Assembly: GCF_022539665.2 (NCBI RefSeq)
Contig: NC_081335.1
Span: 6,944,001 to 7,008,000 of the forward strand
Length of the DNA stretch: 64,000 nucleotides
Origin: Daphnia carinata
Taxonomy: Eukaryota; Arthropoda; Branchiopoda; Diplostraca; Daphniidae
Reading direction: 5' to 3'
Shown here: positions 53,891 to 64,000 of the stretch, piece after piece
Layout: each line of letters opens with the position of its first letter
Position numbering within the stretch: the stretch's first letter is position 1
Notes under the pieces: generated by a model
Database searches by the model: none
Told to the model about the DNA's origin: nothing
The model's input: the letters and a program-made list of their open reading frames with translations, nothing else
Position numbers and translations under genes: made by a program

Positions 53891-55500
53891 CGGTACGAAA
53901 AAAATCCACAATCGATACCACTATCAATAACACTGCTAATAAAAAAACGCACAAGCTGTAATGCAAAATGCAGAACACATCAAACAATGACTTACAAATA
54001 ATGAGTCACGAGCGACACTAGTTCCTTCGAAAATCTTTAAAGACTAATGAAAACCTCATGAAAAAAAACAGTAATCAGGGTGACCTCACACATCTTCTAT
54101 TGTACGTCCCTAAACACACAATGTAAATCTTCATAATATTTTATATAATAATAACATTGTAATATTTTAAAGTAACTTAAGCCAAGAACAATTTGATATA
54201 AGTAATAGATCGCTGAACATAACTAAGAAAACAATTTTGTATATTACTCTTTAAATTAAGTGGGGTAACAATTGTTGAACTGGTACATGCTCGTAGCTGT
54301 CAGGGTTTCCATGGTAACGCGTGTCAAAACAGCAGCTTCTCAGAAAAAAATTTAAGTTTACTGCGTTCAATTTTATTATTTTTCTTTTTTCAGAACATTG
54401 TATAGCCTTTTTTGGTAAGTGTTTGGATATGTTGTATGAATTTTTAAAAACCCAAACGACATCTCATTCTGGATAAATTTGCTTTGGTGGCGGACAGTAG
54501 TCATACTAGGGTTTTATGTTATTCCCAGATTTCGATTTGTCATTCCAGGTATTATTTACTTATTGTATTTTACTTACTATTTAACTACGTTAAGAAACTG
54601 TGAAAGATAGATAAATTTGTTACCTAACTACATTCTTCGTTAACCTAGGAGTAAATAAAACCAGTGAAAGACAAAAAAGTTCACGAGTCCCACAACAACT
54701 TATTTTATTTTGCGTTATATTTAGTATTGGTGGTTTACAAAGGTATGGTTAACTGAATACACTTGTTGCCAAATATTATTCTTGCATACAGCATATAGTA
54801 CATCAAAATCAATGGGAATATTGCATCCACAGGTCTCTTATACCAAACTTGTGGTTTTATTGTTGCGAACAGCATTTCAAACACACTTCAACGATCTAAT
54901 TATATTGTCAGAAAAACATTTGAATAGTACTATGATTAACTAAATTATGAGTCCCTTAAACTGAAAGAAAATTTACCACATCTGAAAATGTATTTCAGCA
55001 GAAAAATAATTGATACAACTTTGTTGGACGAGGATGTAGCCTACACAAATGTCTTCGCCAACGCCAACACAACAATACTTTTCTTCAACATCGCTGTAAT
55101 TTTCCCACATCACCAAAGCGTACATCTCACGACCATTGTCGTCAAGTTACTCCCCGATATAATGTTCGGCCGTCGTCCATTTTCGCGAGGTCGTTTCACA
55201 TTTCATGCCTACCAATTCTTTCCTTGTGGTAGACACCTAGTGCTCTACCAAATAGCAGAGGACTGGTAGATACCTTACCAATCTCCTACCTTCTGAAAGC
55301 AGACAATTTTTTCTACCATTCCTCTACCTTTTCAGTTCTACCACGTATGGTAGTCGAAAGGTAGGAAAATGGTAGAAGGCAAAAACTGAGAGTGCAAAAA
55401 GGCGGGTTTTTGAGCTAAACGTAAAGAAAGCTGTAGCAATGACCGTATACTGCATTGTGCCATTAGTTTTCCTTTGTATTTTTCGAACATAAACTTTACT

Positions 55501-56535
55501 TCAAGAATTAAGATGCAAAGCCCTATTGTTATACCAAGCTATTTCATAAGCTGCAAAACCTAAAGATTTTCTCTGGGGTACATTGATTACAGAATATACG
55601 TTGGGTTTTGAATCAAAGCGGATCATCCCATAATCTTCAAGTAAATGTATAATGTTGGCTTGTTCACAACACATATCGACAGTTTTATTAAAGTCCATGT
55701 GTATTTCCACTGATAGCTGCCTTACCCTGTCCAGCATCCCGGATTTCATTATTTGTGGCAGCACGATCCATTCTGTGGTTTCAATGTCAATTTTGAGGTA
55801 GTCGATAGTAACATTTGCCCCGTGAATAGGCTCAAGCATGTTGTATATCGAAGAAAGAGTCCGCGATGGTATTCCAAAGTTTTTCTTCCATTCATTTTTA
55901 TCTATGTCATTTAGGGCCATTTGATAAAAAATTACGTTCTCACTTCGACGGTGGTTTGAAACGTTCATCGATGGATCAAACGAAAAAACTTTGCATCCAT
56001 AAAGATCCATCGCGTCGTCAAAACTCCAATCATAGTTGATTCCAAACGAGTACACAATACATCTATCTGGTCTTGGAGCAACCATTTGGTCAAGACAAAT
56101 TGCTTTCTGTCCGTCCATAGATACCATGCCGGCTGCAGAAGAAACCATAAACCCTCCGAAATAATGAGAAATTTGGCAGGACGACTGATTGGTCCATGAA
56201 AAGTAATCAACAATATGTGAAACCATTTGCGTTTTCATAGTCATGTTTTTCAAGCTTGTTATATTTGTCGTAACAATAGAAGACAAACGTTTTGCATGAA
56301 ACTTGCACATGCTTGGAGTGGGCTTGAAATGAACCTTGCTGTTGGTGGGTTTAGCTAAAAAATCTACGTTTGAAACTCCCAAACCATTCTTGGTAACACC
56401 AGCGACTAGTTTGGATTTGGGAGTTGAATAATTAGACGTAGTTGCATAACAAACTTGCAACCAATCGAGTGAAATAATATTTGAACATAACAACAATGCA
56501 GCCAATATCAAAACTGCTCTAAATATCTTTTTCAT
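55501..56535 (-). CDS. METTL24-like methyltransferase, type II membrane protein
   Basis: An intact 344-codon single-exon ORF whose start context is AACCAAAATG. Residues about 5-24 are hydrophobic (VLILAALLLCSNIISL), a signal anchor or signal peptide. At least seven N-x-S/T sites (NYS, NIT, NMT, NQS, NVS, NVT, NKT) suit a Golgi or ER lumenal location. A SAM-binding motif is at residues ~160-175 (CIVYSFGINYDWSFDDAMD), followed by a strand ending FSFDPSM with an acidic residue. DYLKIDIETTEW is the central post-motif block of the METTL24 / Methyltransf_22 (FkbM-like) group. The substrate is unknown. It lies 107 bp outside the right end of element B. It is the only undamaged non-transposon gene seen, which suggests selection or a recent origin. 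Confidence 0.8.
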   Translation of the reverse strand: MKKIFRAVLILAALLLCSNIISLDWLQVCYATTSNYSTPKSKLVAGVTKNGLGVSNVDFLAKPTNSKVHFKPTPSMCKFHAKRLSSIVTTNITSLKNMTMKTQMVSHIVDYFSWTNQSSCQISHYFGGFMVSSAAGMVSMDGQKAICLDQMVAPRPDRCIVYSFGINYDWSFDDAMDLYGCKVFSFDPSMNVSNHRRSENVIFYQMALNDIDKNEWKKNFGIPSRTLSSIYNMLEPIHGANVTIDYLKIDIETTEWIVLPQIMKSGMLDRVRQLSVEIHMDFNKTVDMCCEQANIIHLLEDYGMIRFDSKPNVYSVINVPQRKSLGFAAYEIAWYNNRALHLNS

Positions 56536-57289
56536 TTTGGTTTATGGTTTGCAATTCTTTGCGACAACAGAATATTATTGCAGAAATTTCACGCAAGTTT
56601 TTTTAATAATAGTACTCTAAGTAGCTCGTGGTAAAGATATATGAAAGTTAAAAGAGATCATAAATTTAAGCTTCTTAGAAAGCTATAATCCAATATATAT
56701 TTCATGTACATGAATATTTCGTATTCATGAATGGTGTTGAGAAATGGAAAACGTAAAACAGAAACAATTAAACGGTTAGATCTGAACTTTTACTTCTTGA
56801 ACCACTAATGGGCCTAATAATGTTTTTAGAATGCGTTCTTTTTATTCCAAATCACTGAAAATTCTGAGAAATGAAATACCTTGTGTGTCTTTGTAAATTG
56901 ACTGGAATAAAACGTTCGAATATGGAGATTGAGTTCACTTATCTTATCCATAAGCTCTAGATGTTCCAGTGCTTTATATACTAATGGATAAAAGGATAAC
57001 GCATAAAATAACAACCAATTTTTCTTAAGCAGTAGCTCTATATGTTACTTTCTTCTCACACTGAAAAACTATGCAGCCCAGTGGGTAGAGTTGTAAAGAG
57101 CAATGCAAGTAATATGACCGTCAGCTGCCCTATGTATACTTTCAAAACGGAGTGTTATCACGTAAGTCTGAAATTTGCCTGGTGAAATATTGCCTGCAAA
57201 ATACCAAGTTAAGTGTCTGAAAATCGGAAAATGACGCCAACGATTATCAAACGCGTTGAGCTGTTGACTACCGCTGTTGACTACCTGTA
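56536..57289. other. Spacer upstream of the METTL24-like gene
   Basis: AT-rich, with TATATAT words near 56,690-56,700 that could serve as, but cannot be shown to be, a promoter. No coding signal is supported. Confidence 0.4.
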
Positions 57290-58005
57290 GGGGAGGGTGG
57301 GCGTGGTTGGAACACAAAACTTATTTTTGTTCCGTACGATTACAAAAATCGTCCAAGTAAAGTAAAAAATATATAGATTTGTAGCCAGTTATCTCAGCTA
57401 CATAACAGTATTTTTTTTGGGTGGGTTCGGCAAAGTTTAATATGTGCTATGAGTAAAAAACCGGAGGTACCCCAAGTTGTTTCAATTGCCAATTCTACTC
57501 GGCAATTGAAACAGGGCGTCTGGGCAATTGAAACGTGGGTTTTCCATAAGAGAGCTCCCGCGTTTTACGAAAAAACTAAAATGACGATATCTCAGAATCA
57601 GGGATACTCATTCATTGGAACAAGGTGTTCCAATTGCTCCGACCATGGGTCTTCTCGGAGTTTTAATTTTTATAGGTGATAAAGTTAAGCTAGAAAAAAA
57701 TTAATGTGATCAACTTATAGCTTAATGAATGACGAATGATTGGAGACCTTTTTTAATGATTTTTTCCATCGTTTTCAGTGTGAAAACGAAAAAATTGTCT
57801 GCAAAAAAACAACAAATGGACAGTCAAAAAACAATTTTCTGGGATAATTCGAAAACTTTTAAATTCTAAAGCCTCAAATTTTTTCTAAAAATGTAGAACC
57901 CTAATTCCCGTTAGTTCAAATTTTTTAAACAAAATCTCTTACATACTTTAAGTGGTAGAATTTTTGTTTCAATTGCCGCGTGTTCCAATTGCGCCCACCC
58001 TCCCC
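57290..58005. mobile_element. 716-bp Tigger-type MITE, copy 2
   Basis: Same ends and length as the copy at 25,400-26,115, in inverted orientation, with TA on both sides (57,288-57,289 and 58,006-58,007). A fortuitous 76-codon open stretch (57,449-57,679) translates identically in both copies. Many CAATTGAAAC words are present. The element is noncoding. Confidence 0.85.
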
Positions 58006-58314
58006 TACTCTATTTTCTTAATAATAAATACTATATCATGTGGAATATTATAAGTTTCCATAATTAAAAACAACGTAATTGATTCTGCTAACTTTGAACA
58101 TTACGGCCATGTGCATAGACCTACGAAGACCAGAATGACCTGTTTGAAATAATTTATTTTAGATTTCGGTCGTCCTCTTGAATTTTAAACTCCAATGGCT
58201 TTTGTCTGCTTACATGTTCACGCTCAAAATAAGGCCGTAATTTTGACGATTTTTTTTTTAAATAAGATTTGTAACGATTACTATAGTATGTTAACATTAA
58301 TAATACAAATACCT

Positions 58315-58430
58315 GAACACAGCGGCGGCTGAGTACTTAATTTTCAATATTTTAAAAGGGCCAGCGTACTGGATTTTATTTTCGGACCTAACTGAAATAG
58401 GATACTTAAGTTTTAACTATAGTTACAAGT
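58315..58430 (+). repeat. Short dispersed repeat, copy 2
   Basis: Partner of 2,055-2,165, from ACAGCGGCGGCTGAG to GTTTTAACTATAG, in the same orientation. Confidence 0.5.
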
Positions 58431-59440
58431 GCTTCTACTCCTGTTGTTGAACATGGTATTTATATTTTGAAAAAAAGTTTACGGTGACAATTTCTATAGC
58501 CTATTATATTTCCTAGATAACTCTGTTCTTTTAGAAGAATATGTTGATGAACATGTGTCTACTTTCGATATTTCACACGGTATTGAAACTTTGGAAATGG
58601 GTTGATGTACCAATTGTTTTAAATGAATGTTAATTTTTCAAATAATTTTTCTCTTCTTTCACAAGGATTCGTTGTTGGAAATCCTTACAGTCTTCATACT
58701 TCACGAGGTACATAAGTTTTCTGAAAATAAGTCTACGATATCAATTTAATTTCATTTAATGTTATTTTGGCTGATTCCTTAAACGAAAACTTTGTTTCTT
58801 ACAATTCGGATGAAACCAGCACTGACCTAGTTGACAGTAGCTGTGATGACAATGCTCAAAACATTAAAAGTGTGGCGAGAGACCTTAAAAAGAAAAAACT
58901 GCTCTCGCAATCGCAGCAGGATCCACCAGCAAAGAAACAATGTGTAAAACCTCTGTTTAAAAAAAATGAGTTCCATCTTCAGTGCCACTGCCAGCCTCGT
59001 TTAAATTACCAAATCGCTTTAGGCCAGACATCCAACAAAAGTTGGATGATCGAAGTGCTGTGTTCATGGCCAAAGACCAGTCAGCTTTACTTCTTGAAGT
59101 GGCGAATTCTATCCAACTTTACACTTCAAAGCCATCAGAATTTGAAATGAATAACATCGTGGCAGAAATCTTGATGAACTATCCACGTTCATCTACACTT
59201 CCAACTGCTGAAGCAAAACACGTAAGTATACCAGTGTATAATTGTATTGTCTCATTAATCGTCTTTTTTTCATTTCTGCAGAGAGAATTGATTTATAAAC
59301 TGAAAAGGATCATGGAAAGAAGACGGACAGAAGTTCGCAGCAGTGATGTATCAGCTAAACATAAGAGCATGAAGTTAAATGGTAATGACTTCGGTACTAC
59401 CAAATACCCTCAATGGCAATGGGTACGTACTCTAGGTTTT

Positions 59441-59920
59441 TAAACATATTTCACTTTTAAAAATTGTGTACGAATTGGTTTTAGATGACAGCGATGCCAT
59501 ATCTTATGGTCAAAATGTAGCCAAGATGTTGGAGATTTATAAAAACGGAAAGGCCTCTTATAGTACTGTAGTGGACAATCTCGTCAAACTTACTTTCGCG
59601 ATCAGAAGAATTCGAGTTATGAAATGGATACCTGAATCAGGCAGAATTGAGACATTCATAGACAGCCACTGCCCATTTCTTAAACATATTTCACTTTTAA
59701 AAATTGTGTACGAATTGGTTTTAGATGACAGCGATGCCATATCTTATGGTCAAAATGTAGCCAAGATGTTGGAGATTTATAAAAACGGAAAGGCCTCTTA
59801 TAGTACTGTAGTGGACAATCTCGTCAAACTTACTTTCGCGATCAGAAGAATTCGAGTTATGAAATGGATACCTGAATCAGGCAGAATTGAGACATTCATA
59901 GACAGCCACTGCCCATTTCT
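59441..59920 (+). repeat. Exact 240-bp tandem duplication (80 codons)
   Basis: 59,441-59,680 and 59,681-59,920 appear identical base for base, both starting TAAACATATTTCACTTTTAA. The length is a multiple of three and the frame with VYELVLDDSDAISYGQNVAK stays open through both units. R1 and R5 carry only one unit. Confidence 0.9.
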
Positions 59921-60497
59921 TAAACATCAAACTTTTGTAAGTATTAAAATAAATTCAAGGCAATTGTTATAGCGCAAAATATCTATTGATTATCAATTGA
60001 AATATTTTGATTATAGCTTTTCTTCGAGTTTAAATTAATCATGAAGAACCCATGCGAAATTTTTCGAGAAATGTGGACCCAATCGGCCAAATTCATCATT
60101 GAAGCAGTAAAAACTACAAATAAGAAACAAGTAGCATCTCTATTATTGTCCAAACCTTTTCAGAATATGTCGCCTGGTAAAAAATTTCACTAAAGAATCG
60201 CAAACGGAATAATGACTAACTGTTTTATTTTTTATTTTGCCCAAGAAATGTGTTCGAGAGCTGCCCTTGAATTATTACCATTCTTGGATCCTGGAAAAGG
60301 AATAGGTGATAAAGCAGCTCGACATTTGGTCAATTCCAGAATGGTAATGGAATTACCTCTTACCAATCAAAGTTTATCTGACTATTGTTTTAATTTATAG
60401 GAATCAGCTAACCTGGCAAGTTGCATCGAACAGGAAACAATGGGATCGCCGTTTATCCTATACATTGGATCGACAATCCACCTCATTTTGGAGAGTA

Positions 60498-61660
60498 GGG
60501 GAGGTAGGGCGTGGTTGGAACAAAAAACTCATTTTTGTTCCGTACGCTTACAAAAGCGTTCAACTAGACTAAAAAATATATAGATTTGTAGCCAGTTATC
60601 TCAGCTACATAACAGTATTTTTTTTTTGTGGATTCGGCAAAGATGAACCTCTGCTATGTGTAAAATACTGGAGGTACCTCAAGTTGTTTCAATTGCCAAT
60701 TCTGCTCGGCAATTGAAACAGGGCGTTCTGGGCAATTGAAACGTGGGTTTTCCTATAAGAGAGCTCCCGGTTTTATGAAGAAACTAAAATGACGATATCT
60801 CAGAATCTGGTACACGTATTTTGATGATTTTTTTACAGTAATACAAAAAAAATTTTGATCTTTATTTTTTAAGATATTTTATAACTTTCTGTAGCAACTA
60901 AATATTATTTAATGAATTTTGGTAGTTTTCTCAGTTAGGTTCAGATCACCGTTAGTAATCCAAAGAACGGTTAATAGTATGAAGATCAAATTTTTATAAT
61001 CGAATATGGCATGTCCAGCCATATATCATAATTATTGTTAATGTCGGTAATTTAATTTTTAAAATTTAATTTCTTTAATCAACGCTGTAAATAAAAACAC
61101 AAACATTGTGGTAGACGATAAGTGTCAGCTACCCAGCAGACGATATGTGTTGATGTGCATTATTTACTTTGCTATAGCACGGGCTATGCTATAGCACGGG
61201 CTATGCTATAGCACCGTTGCCAGACTACAGTAAGGGAGACGTGCATACGGAAGGGTCGCAATTGGAACAATTGCATTGGTGTTCCAATTGCCTCTAGCAT
61301 GGGTCTTCACGGAGTTTTAATGTTTATAGGGGATAAAATTTAGCTAGAAAAAAATTACTGTTATCAATTTATAGCTTAATGAACGATGAATGATTCAAGA
61401 CCTTTTTTTAATGATTTCCTCCATCGTTTTATGTGGGAAAACGAAAAAATTGTCTGGACAAAAACTACAAATGGACAGTCAAAAAACAACTTTCTGGGAT
61501 AACTCAAAATTTTTTAGAGTCCAAAGCCTCCAATTTTTTCTAAAAATGTACAACCCTAATTCGCGTAAGCTCAAGTTTTTAAAACTAAATCTCTTACATA
61601 CTTGAAGTGGTAGAATTTTTGTTTCAATTGCCGCGCGTTCCAATTGCGCCCTACCTCCCC
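60498..61660. mobile_element. 1.16-kb nonautonomous Tigger derivative in R3
   Basis: Starts GGGGAGGTAGGGCGTGGTTGG and ends CCAATTGCGCCCTACCTCCCC, with TA on both sides (60,496-60,497 and 61,661-61,662). Its left ~470 bp and right ~450 bp match the ends of the 17,097-19,822 element, so it is an internal deletion derivative lacking the transposase. The unoccupied site is in R2 (GGAGAGTAATCC at about 46,602). An 18-bp GCTATAGCACGGGCTAT repeat lies at 61,170-61,214. Confidence 0.85.
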
Positions 61661-62257
61661 TAAACCATTTATGAGATTTCACACGACTGTGGCGGCTGTT
61701 ATTGGATTAATGGCGAACTACTACGTCTATCACTTTAAATACAGCGACAAGGTTCAAAACGCATTGTTGTTTCTTCAGTCCTACGTTTTAGGCGTAGAGG
61801 ACGAAGCAACTGATACTTGTGCATCTGTCCATTCCTTTTCCGCAATGGTGGATAAAATGAAGACTTCTTCATTGTGTTTGTAATTGCACTGCGTTCCAAA
61901 TTTATACTTTTGTGTTCATCTTAATATGTTAACTAAGATACATTAACAATAAATGTCATTTTCATTTGGATTTACTGCTATTATTTCAATTATTCATATA
62001 AATAATTAGTACACGAACGGACCATTTGGTTTCATTTTTTCGTTAAATATGTGTTTTAACTTGGCTTGGTGTCATTTTAACCACTTTTCGGAGGACTTTT
62101 ACCAATTTCAGGGAGCCTCCCTTAAATTTTTTAGGTGATATTTCCACCTATCTGGCAGAGTCCGACTTAGGTGCAAATTTCACCGAAATTCGAGGCTTTT
62201 TTCTAACAGTGAGGGTTACAAAACTAATGTCAAACAAAACATCTCAATAACACTTAC

Positions 62258-62848
62258 AGCACTTGGTGTACGTAGAGGGATATCCCATGTTGATGATGTA
62301 GCAGGCTGAGACCTGAAACTGAGAAAACCAAAAAACAATCAACATTATTATTTGCCAAAATGAGTTTCACCAAACTTACCAGTATCAAATGCCTGTTCTT
62401 GAGCAACAACACCTACGCCATGGTTGTCCTTTGTAACGGCAGAGAATCATACTAGATGACAATAAAATATGAATTGGTTTTCGTAACGATGTCATTTATA
62501 CAACTTACCTTGATCTATTTCACTTGCATCAGCATTATCATTTTCCCCTAGAAAAGTGATTGCATTGCTACTAATATACCTGCTTGAATCTATTGTAAAA
62601 TTTTTGAAAAAAATGTATTACACTAACTAGTGTACATGCCGCTAATATCACCGATTATGGAAAGGATAGTAACCTTGAAGCTGTTGGAAAAATGATCGCC
62701 GTCATCACTTGAGTTTCCTAGAAAAGATAAATTATTGGTCCATTAGTTTAAAACTATAGTAACAGAGAAAACTTTGTTTATTTTACCCTGAGTTACTGCG
62801 TCAGACTTATTTAACCTGGCTATAAGATTTTCATTAGGTGTTCCATTA
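62258..62848 (-). pseudogene. Six-exon gene fragment with a 10-nt microexon
   Basis: Exons on the minus strand: 62,848-62,787, 62,717-62,674, 62,589-62,580 (10 nt), 62,547-62,509, 62,451-62,380 and 62,312-62,258. All are preceded by AG, mostly TAG or CAG. All are followed by GT, mostly GTAAGT or GTATAT; one is a weak GTTACT. Their lengths (62, 44, 10, 39, 72, 55) keep one frame through all junctions. The encoded peptide is acidic and polar (for example NSSDDGDHFSNSFK and ENDNADASEID). One in-frame TGA sits at the start of the fifth exon. The downstream end is cut by R3's boundary at 62,211. No family was recognised. Whether it is a host gene or another transposon gene is open. Confidence 0.45.
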
Positions 62849-63820
62849 CTTGACAGTTTGCAAATTCAAAATCTAATTAGGAATCCCTTTTTTAAAAAAT
62901 TTTAACGTCGCGCACAGTTGTATGTTAGTTATTATCAACAAAATTTAGGTAAATTTCACTCTCTCCCAGCCATTTGAAGGCCATTTTTTTCAAGTAACAT
63001 ATTGTCTTCCTCCCTGCTTGTGTCGTTAAGCGGCGGAAATACAAGCACTTGTTTGTTGTTTGATCGCGATGTCTTTGAAATAGACAACCAATTTTAATTC
63101 ACATGTGTTCGCCTGATTTTCGGCATATACGACATTTTTCCATGCCTTGTGAACATTAATGGAATTTTTCCCCAAGCACCAAAATTTTTAAGCGTTACCA
63201 CGTTACAATGAATACAAGAATAGTTTTTTTTTCCCTTTTTTCATCTTGTATTTGTACGTCTTTATCTTACATAAAATTTTTACAGCATATGGTAATAATC
63301 GGGAATGACATATTAACTGTTGCTATTATATTGAAATATGATATTGTTCCTGACGTGTATTATTATCTGCTTTGCAGGATAATTAAATACTTTAAGCATA
63401 TAAGCCAATTTTTGTCGCCTTAAAAAGCAGTATGTTGTACTTAAAGAAACTTTTCCATACTTTAAATAGGCGAGAAAGGTACGCAATTTAGTTTCAGTAG
63501 GGCAATTCAAAAAGTAGCTATCCTTTTACCTATAGATTTGGTTGAGTGATCAATGCGTCAAATAGAGTATAAGCTCGTAATACACTCATTTGCTAACGCA
63601 CAAGTTGAAATGGTTTATGTAGGGCTAATTGGAAAGGTCGATACTGTAGAAAAACAAGAGTGGTAACACATGAAGCTATAGCTGGGTTTCAATGTTGGGA
63701 AACATTTAATAATAATAAAAACTTAGCATTTTTAACTGGAGATCCATCAAAACAAAGAACTTTTGGCTTCGTTCCACACATTAGAGTAGCATTAAATTTG
63801 ATAAGAGCATCCTCTAATAA
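62849..63820. other. No recognised gene
   Basis: AT-rich sequence. Short open stretches at 63,208-63,423 (plus, hydrophobic) and 63,510-63,313 (minus) overlap each other and resemble nothing known. Upstream exons of the six-exon gene may lie here but could not be placed. Confidence 0.35.
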
Positions 63821-64000
63821 ATTCATACCTTGTTGTTTAAAATGTATTTGGGTACCTTCCAATAGTTGTGCCATCCGAGAACTCTTACACTGCAACTTTT
63901 GCACAATACAAAAGCAACGTTAGCTCTATTTTCGCGCTCTATTTCTCTATTTTCATTCATACCTTGTTATTTAAAATGTATTTGGGTACCTTCCAATAGT
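63821..64000 (+). repeat. Partial direct repeat at window edge
   Basis: ATTCATACCTTGTT(G/A)TTTAAAATG followed by TATTTGGGTACCTTCC occurs at about 63,821 and again at about 63,955, 134 bp later. The second copy runs off the end of the window, so the repeat number and family cannot be judged. Confidence 0.6.

Larger units (their letters stand above)
48825..55394 (-). mobile_element. CACTA-like DNA transposon, copy B (6.6 kb)
   Basis: Ends CACTCTCAGTTTTTG and CAAAAACTGAGAGTG, as in copy A, with CA outside each end (48,823-48,824 and 55,395-55,396). It is collinear with A, lacks A's two insertions, and has a ~540-bp deletion at about 50,152 inside the SAM-domain gene. It provides empty sites for both insertions in A. 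Subterminal palindromes CTACCAAATGGTAG lie at the left end. Confidence 0.85.
58660..61884 (+). pseudogene. SAMD3-like gene of R3
   Basis: Exons: a short block with GNPYSLHTS near 58,680; 58,767-59,222, with an acidic N-terminus (SDETSTDLVDSSCDDNAQNI) and, after a frameshift in an A-run near 58,970, PLPASFKLPNRF, then AILMNYPRSS to a GTAAGT donor. A third exon at 59,281-59,423 has RELIYKLKRIMERRR and a GTACGT donor. Next come the duplicated block (59,466-59,960), the LLPFLDPGKGIGDKAARHL exon (about 60,250-60,345) and ESANLASC..STIHL. The last part lies beyond the Tigger insertion at 61,661-61,884 (TTVAAVIGLMANYYV, NALLFLQSYVLGVED). This order resembles SAMD3-like proteins of animal transposons. 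The frameshift and insertion make it inactive. Confidence 0.5.
58620..62211 (+). mobile_element. R-family element R3
   Basis: The right end CAGTG (62,207-62,211) follows the family's CGAGGC and T-run. Its left terminus could not be located, so the start marks the first homology. It contains the best-preserved SAMD3-like gene of the family, a 240-bp tandem duplication and a Tigger derivative at 60,498-61,660. Confidence 0.55.

Noticed and set aside
57070-57130. A-box-like CAGCCCAGTGGGTAGAGTTG
   Set aside because: No B box follows at a suitable distance, so it was not called tRNA-like.

Overview
The window is eukaryotic, AT-rich DNA packed with transposable elements. It shows short spliceosomal introns, no operons, BEL/Pao retrotransposons, pogo/Tigger elements, CACTA-like DNA transposons, and a METTL24-like secretory-pathway methyltransferase gene. 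These suggest an arthropod. A branchiopod crustacean such as a Daphnia-type genome would fit, but that placement is an inference and not proven by the sequence.

Layout. 1-2.6 kb holds old relics, including an integrase tail and an orphan CACTCTCAG end. 2.6-14.9 kb is CACTA-like element A (ends CACTCTCAG...CTGAGAGTG, TA/TA target duplication). It carries a zinc-finger transposase and a SAM-domain protein on the minus strand, and is broken by two later insertions: a 4.3-kb TA-flanked element (5,640-9,936) built from ~360-bp tandem units with tRNA-like modules, and a 0.94-kb foldback element with an 8-bp target duplication (13,769-14,705). 15-28 kb is a mosaic of DUF4806-like exons, inverted copies of a second family (here 'R', ends CACTGTTAAAAA), a decayed pogo/Tigger transposon (17,097-19,822), a nonautonomous third family ('Q', ends CCCAGACA) and a 716-bp MITE.

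27.5-47.8 kb is a five-level nest. An R copy (R1) is split by a second R copy (R2, 28,234-47,145). R2 is split by a Q element (28,486-45,891) with a transposase and a DUF4806-like gene. That gene is split by an outer BEL/Pao element (30,285-42,188, 5-bp duplication GTATG). The outer element's protease region is split by an inner, internally deleted BEL/Pao element (35,093-39,720, 5-bp duplication ACGAA). All junctions were read from target duplications or from uninterrupted paralogous sequence in the window.

48.8-55.4 kb is CACTA-like element B, the sister of A without A's insertions (CA/CA duplication). 55.5-56.5 kb is the only intact, ordinary-looking host gene, a single-exon METTL24-like methyltransferase. 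57.3-58.0 kb is a second 716-bp MITE. 58.6-62.2 kb is R3, whose SAMD3-like gene carries a 240-bp in-frame tandem duplication and a 1.16-kb Tigger derivative. 62.26-62.85 kb holds a minus-strand gene fragment with six consistently phased small exons, including a 10-nt microexon, and one in-frame stop. The last kilobase holds nothing recognisable except a partial direct repeat at the edge.

Almost every protein-coding signal is therefore from mobile elements, most of them damaged. The least explained structure is the TA-flanked element at 5.64-9.94 kb. It contains at least eight Pol III A-box/B-box (tRNA-like) modules facing inward from both ends, each following a conserved GCTAATTTGGGACA-type motif shared with the element's terminal repeats.
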